Source: Hydrocarboniphaga daqingensis
Lineage (GTDB): Bacteria; Pseudomonadota; Gammaproteobacteria; Nevskiales; Nevskiaceae
Direction: 5' to 3'
Assembly: GCF_900129825.1 (NCBI RefSeq)
Contig: NZ_FQWZ01000001.1
Location: forward strand, 558,001-622,000
Length of the DNA: 64,000 nt
Both the position numbers and the translations under genes were made by a program. The notes below the pieces were generated by a model. The model was not told the DNA's origin, did no database searches, and worked only from the letters and a program-made list of their open reading frames with translations. Positions within the stretch are counted from its first letter, which is position 1, and each line of letters starts with the position of its first letter. Shown one piece after another: positions 60,905-64,000 of this stretch.

Positions 60905-63097
60905 TCATGGGCACGACCCTCCGATCGGAAGGCACAGGCCATTGCTGGCCAGAAAGCTCGCAGTTTCACGCTGCATTTCGGTCGTCGCCGCTGCCGACGC
61001 TGTCGGACTCAGGATCGAGCCGTGATCGCCGGTGGTGAACTGAACGACATTGCTGCGAGCCGCGGCACCGAGCAGCACGTTGGCGGTGCCGGTGAACACC
61101 TGCGGCGTCAGACCCATCGTCTGGAACAGCGGATCGGTACCCGACAGGAAGCCGGTGATCGTGACCTTGTCGTTGGATGCCGTCGCCGGGCCTGCTGGCG
61201 CGTCGTTGGGCACGACCTGGTCGGCCGGCGAAGTGTCGCTGCCGACGACTTCGATCATGTGGATCGGATGCTTGGCGCTGGCCGCTGCGGCGTAGTTGAT
61301 CGGGTCACCGGAATCGAGCAGCGTCTGCGCGAAGCGCTGGAAGGTCTCGTAGTCGTCGCTGCCTTCGATCAGGCCGCTTGCCGCAAGACCGGCCGAGATC
61401 CGGGGGCCAAACGCCACCGATGCGTCGAGCAGCTTGGCGATACCGCCACCGGGCATCGCCAACGTGGCGGCGCCGATTTCGGTGTTCACGCCCAGCAAGG
61501 TGCCGCCGACGATGCCGCCGAGTGAATGGCCAACCAAGCGGATCTGAGAACCATCGAGCTTGTTGCCGTCCGGCGCACCACCGGTGCTGACCAGAATCGT
61601 GCCGCCGACCGACTTGGACATCACGATCAGATCCGACACCGCCTGACGCACGTTGTCCCGGCTGGTGATCAAGCTGGACAAGTTGATGAAGTGCGTACCC
61701 GACGGATCAGCGACGCCGTCCGGACCGGGCGCCGACGTGGTGTTGTTGACCAAGTCCAGATTGAACGTGCGCTCGTTGACGCCGTTGATGTGCAGCGGAC
61801 TGCTGTCCGGCACGCCATGCAGCGGCAAGTCGATCGACACGACGGCAAAGCCGGCCAGCGACAGCGCCGGCGCCAGTGCCAGGGCCAGCGAGCGATTGCC
61901 GGTAATGCCGTGCTGGAAGATCACGACCGGCCAACCATTGGCCGGCATCGTGCGGCCGCTGTTGGCGTTGGGCAGCGTGATGATCACCGGCACCGTCACA
62001 TCGGTGCGCTTGACCGGATCGGGGAAGCAACCCGTGGTCGACACTGGCGCCGATAGGCCCGTGCCAGCGGTGACGAACGCGCCGCAGGGCACGCGGCCGA
62101 GGAAGCTCTTGCTGGTGTCCGGACGCGTCGCATCGGCCAGCCAGAACTGCGTCAGCGGCGCGGCAGATGCGGGGCTGTCGCCAACACCGAGGTAGTACGG
62201 CAGGCTCGCCGTGCCGAAGTAGACGTTAGCAATCGGCGGTAACGCCGGATTGAACGTGGCGAGCGTGGCGCCGGTGTTACGCGCTGCGACCTGTGTGGCC
62301 GCTGCATTGGCTTGCAGCCGCTCCAGCGTGTTGGTGATCGACTGCGTGGTGAAGCTCCACGTCAGCACAACGTCGGTCTCCGCCAAGCCGAAGCCGGCAA
62401 GCTGTTCGACGATCGGGCGGATCAAGGTGCTGCGCAGCGTCTCGAGCGTTGCCTTCTGCGTCGGCGTCAATGCGCTCAGTACCGGCACGGTCTGCTGGTC
62501 GACCGGCGTTGCCGATCGAACGACACGGAACAACTCGCTGGGCTTGGCAGCCTGCCCGCTTTCCGACTTGACGCGGTTGGTCAGCACGACGACATAACGC
62601 GTCGCCGGCGCCAGCGGCTTGAGCGGCTCGATCAGCACGCGCGAACGGAATGCGCTGATCGGCTCGACCTGACCCGACAAGGGATTGCGTGACGTCGCAA
62701 CCGAAGGCTGCACGCGATAGTCGACGCCGGGTACCAACACCGTACCCGTGGCGCTATTGACCACGAGCATGCCTTGCGCGAGCGAGCTGTAGTCGAGCTT
62801 GCCGAGCAGGTCGGTGAATGCCGAAGCCGAGGTGGAAAAACCGTCTTGCAGATTCGCCTGCGTGACGAACGGTGCATTGCTGCCGTTGGGAATGTTCAGC
62901 GTCCCATCGGTCGAGCCGGAGAAGAAACCATCAAACGGGAATGGGACCGTGGCGCTGGCGGCGACCGGATCGAACAGCGAAAACACGCCGCTGCCGACCA
63001 CATCACCCGCCCCATCATCGCCACCTCGTCCGCAAGCGGTCACCGCGAGCGAACCGCACAGCACCGCAAACGCGGTCAAAGCGTTTCGTACCAACAT
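60905..63097 (-). CDS. Surface-exposed lipoprotein lipase (VolA/Pla-1-cef-like)
   Basis: Large lipoprotein of 730 residues. The signal ends in the lipobox LAVTAC (Cys at about 22). The C-terminal half is an alpha/beta hydrolase with the nucleophile in VGHSLGGIVGG and the His in GDHGSILS near the end. Two Ig-like or beta-rich regions fill the N-terminal half (about 30-330). Pla-1/VolA enzymes are outer-membrane lysophospholipases or phospholipases that release fatty acids. A strong AGGAGAGG ribosome site precedes the ATG at 63097. The partner DUF1302 gene follows. Confidence 0.88.
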   Translation of the reverse strand: MLVRNALTAFAVLCGSLAVTACGRGGDDGAGDVVGSGVFSLFDPVAASATVPFPFDGFFSGSTDGTLNIPNGSNAPFVTQANLQDGFSTSASAFTDLLGKLDYSSLAQGMLVVNSATGTVLVPGVDYRVQPSVATSRNPLSGQVEPISAFRSRVLIEPLKPLAPATRYVVVLTNRVKSESGQAAKPSELFRVVRSATPVDQQTVPVLSALTPTQKATLETLRSTLIRPIVEQLAGFGLAETDVVLTWSFTTQSITNTLERLQANAAATQVAARNTGATLATFNPALPPIANVYFGTASLPYYLGVGDSPASAAPLTQFWLADATRPDTSKSFLGRVPCGAFVTAGTGLSAPVSTTGCFPDPVKRTDVTVPVIITLPNANSGRTMPANGWPVVIFQHGITGNRSLALALAPALSLAGFAVVSIDLPLHGVPDSSPLHINGVNERTFNLDLVNNTTSAPGPDGVADPSGTHFINLSSLITSRDNVRQAVSDLIVMSKSVGGTILVSTGGAPDGNKLDGSQIRLVGHSLGGIVGGTLLGVNTEIGAATLAMPGGGIAKLLDASVAFGPRISAGLAASGLIEGSDDYETFQRFAQTLLDSGDPINYAAAASAKHPIHMIEVVGSDTSPADQVVPNDAPAGPATASNDKVTITGFLSGTDPLFQTMGLTPQVFTGTANVLLGAAARSNVVQFTTGDHGSILSPTASAAATTEMQRETASFLASNGLCLPIGGSCP

Positions 63098-63143
63098 TGA
63101 GCCTCTCCTCGATCGCTATTTAGGACGTCCTGTCCATTTAGGT

Positions 63144-63157
63144 CGCACGAACGTGCG
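63144..63157. promoter_or_regulatory. Small palindrome in the lipase leader
   Basis: CGCACG-AA-CGTGCG, two 6-bp arms around two bases, 47 bp upstream of the lipase start. ATTTAGG occurs twice nearby, about 20 bp apart, and a GGACGTCC palindrome lies between. This could be a regulator site; nothing more specific can be said. Confidence 0.25.
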
Positions 63158-63250
63158 GCCGCTTATGTGAATCTGTCGCGCAGTCTCAGAGGTAAGCCTA
63201 CTGTCGGCAACTGAAAAAAATCACTCACGACTGGCGCGTCATGATGCTAC

Positions 63251-63287
63251 GCACAATCAGATCGAGCAGGGGAAATCTCGATTGTGC
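63251..63287 (-). terminator. Hairpin downstream of glpD
   Basis: Arms GCACAATC and GATTGTGC enclose a second short stem (GAG / CTC) with a 5-nt bulge. It starts about 58 bp after the glpD stop; there is no T-run. It may mark the 3' end of the glpD transcript. Confidence 0.4.
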
Positions 63288-63345
63288 GGCGCAAGCTTTG
63301 CTGCCACCGCACTTCATCGACTGATCGACGCCGTCGGTCGATTCG

Positions 63346-64000
63346 CTACGACACGGCGCTGGCAAATAGCGTTGCGATTCGCGCTTGTTGTGCCTCGGAG
63401 GGCGTGCGCAACAGCGTTATCGGCATGCGGCGGCGCAACAAATCGTCGAGCGACAAGGTCATCTCGTCACGAGCCGCCAACACGACTTCGGCATCGATGA
63501 ACGGGCTCTGCGGCAGCACGGCGCCCGACCACGCTGGATTCTCTTGCAACAACTCGATCAGGCGCTCGATGCGGGTGCCATGACGCAGCGCCAACTGACG
63601 CGCCGTCGGCTCGTCGACAACGCCGTGCTGCCGAAGGCGCGCTATCGCGCCGATCAGCCAGGCATCGAAGTCCTGCGCCGGCGGCGCACCGGGCAACGGC
63701 TGCTCGTGTGTTCTCGATGCCACGCGACTGCGGCCGAGCACTTGATAAACCGCATCCACGATATCGACCGCGTCAACACGCGCCGTCGTGTACTTGCCAC
63801 CCACCGGAACCACCAGGCCAGGCGCAGGCCGTAGCACGACGAATTCTCGAGTCACCGCCGACAGGCTGTCTTGATCATCGGCTTGCAGTGTGCGGACACC
63901 GGCAAAGCTGCCCAGCACATCCTTCGATGACCAATTAAGTTGCGGCATCGCATGACGAACCGCGTCGAGCAGATAGCGCACGTCGTCATCCTTGACGATC
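63346..64000 (-). CDS. glpD: Aerobic glycerol-3-phosphate dehydrogenase, C-terminal part (5' end outside window)
   Basis: Partial FAD enzyme that oxidises glycerol 3-phosphate to dihydroxyacetone phosphate at the inner membrane. About 218 C-terminal codons are visible. The sequence WSSKDVLGSFAGVRTL and the PGLVVPVGGKYTTARVDAVD block match GlpD (usual GGKLTTYR-like motif), and the C-terminal helical domain follows with EVVLAARDEMTLSLDDLL. The frame is open to the window edge, so the start and FAD-binding domain lie beyond. Neighbouring lipase activity would supply glycerol phosphates. Confidence 0.92.
   Translation of the reverse strand, partial: IVKDDDVRYLLDAVRHAMPQLNWSSKDVLGSFAGVRTLQADDQDSLSAVTREFVVLRPAPGLVVPVGGKYTTARVDAVDIVDAVYQVLGRSRVASRTHEQPLPGAPPAQDFDAWLIGAIARLRQHGVVDEPTARQLALRHGTRIERLIELLQENPAWSGAVLPQSPFIDAEVVLAARDEMTLSLDDLLRRRMPITLLRTPSEAQQARIATLFASAVS

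Noticed and set aside
59016..61025. Plus-strand open frame of 669 codons over the DUF1302 gene
   Set aside because: Same reason: the minus-strand product has a signal peptide and barrel ending, this one has neither.
1..64000. CRISPR array, tRNA or rRNA genes, transposase, integrase, prophage
   Set aside because: I looked for repeat-spacer structure, cloverleaf-like intergenic sequence and mobile-element proteins and found none; nearly all sequence is taken by housekeeping genes.

Overview
The window reads as chromosomal DNA of a GC-rich gammaproteobacterium near the Xanthomonadales/Nevskiales. The clues are the rlmD-cysM-barA neighbourhood, the nagZ-hpt-thionucleoside phosphorylase cluster, the acpS-pdxJ-recO-era-rnc-DUF4845-lepB-lepA-mucD-rseA-rpoE-nadB order without rseB, and succinate dehydrogenase genes flanked by assembly factors. 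There is no rRNA to settle the genus. Genes are densely packed, start/stop codon overlaps are frequent, and I see no tRNA, rRNA, CRISPR array, insertion sequence or prophage.

Layout. 1-7.6 kb: a cut amino-acid binding protein, then the arginine succinyltransferase genes (M20 hydrolase, astA, astD, astB) with a periplasmic ATP-dependent DNA ligase inside the run and an ElaA-type acetyltransferase. 7.7-10.2 kb: the ExeA/GspB pair. 10.3-16.7 kb (minus strand): thionucleoside and purine salvage, NagZ, an L,D-transpeptidase fold protein, a CYTH protein, RlmD, an exonuclease and CysM. 16.8-19.1 kb: BarA/GacS-like kinase. 19.1-30.2 kb (minus): the conserved acpS to rpoE block, with an added outer-membrane protein between pdxJ and recO. 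30.3-32.8 kb: nadB and an SDR. 32.9-38.3 kb (minus): lipocalin, YgfX, SdhE, a hairpin-rich repeat region, sdhBADC and an SDHAF4-like (DUF1674) gene. 38.5 kb: ygfZ. 39.5-45.6 kb (minus): a signalling cluster of TerB protein, large hybrid kinase, CheR-type methyltransferase and response-regulator diguanylate cyclase. 45.6-49.2 kb (minus): a beta-barrel, an alpha/beta hydrolase and a TetR-controlled pair. 49.3-51.8 kb: HTTM-DCC fusion and TatD. 51.9-53.8 kb: DUF486, BI-1 and DUF1134 proteins. 54 kb: LuxR regulator. 55-58.8 kb (minus): rlmH-rsfS-nadD-proA-holA. 59-64 kb (minus): DUF1302 outer-membrane protein, lipoprotein lipase and the C-terminal part of GlpD.

How they work together. The block is mostly core housekeeping (translation, envelope stress, secretion, NAD and heme-linked respiration), with a catabolic flavour at both ends (arginine to glutamate on the left; lipid hydrolysis, uptake and glycerol 3-phosphate oxidation on the right).

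The best candidate for something undescribed is 47.1-49.2 kb. A TetR gene next to a 29-bp palindrome precedes a PF10118 protein with a ferritin-like di-iron ligand pattern. That gene overlaps by ATGA with a four-helix membrane protein that resembles styrene-oxide isomerase, keeping its heme ligand and active-site Asn but not the Asp and Tyr. Other points worth checking are nadD with no ATG, GTG or TTG start, two assembly factors flanking sdhCDAB, and the TerB/kinase/CheR/GGDEF cluster.
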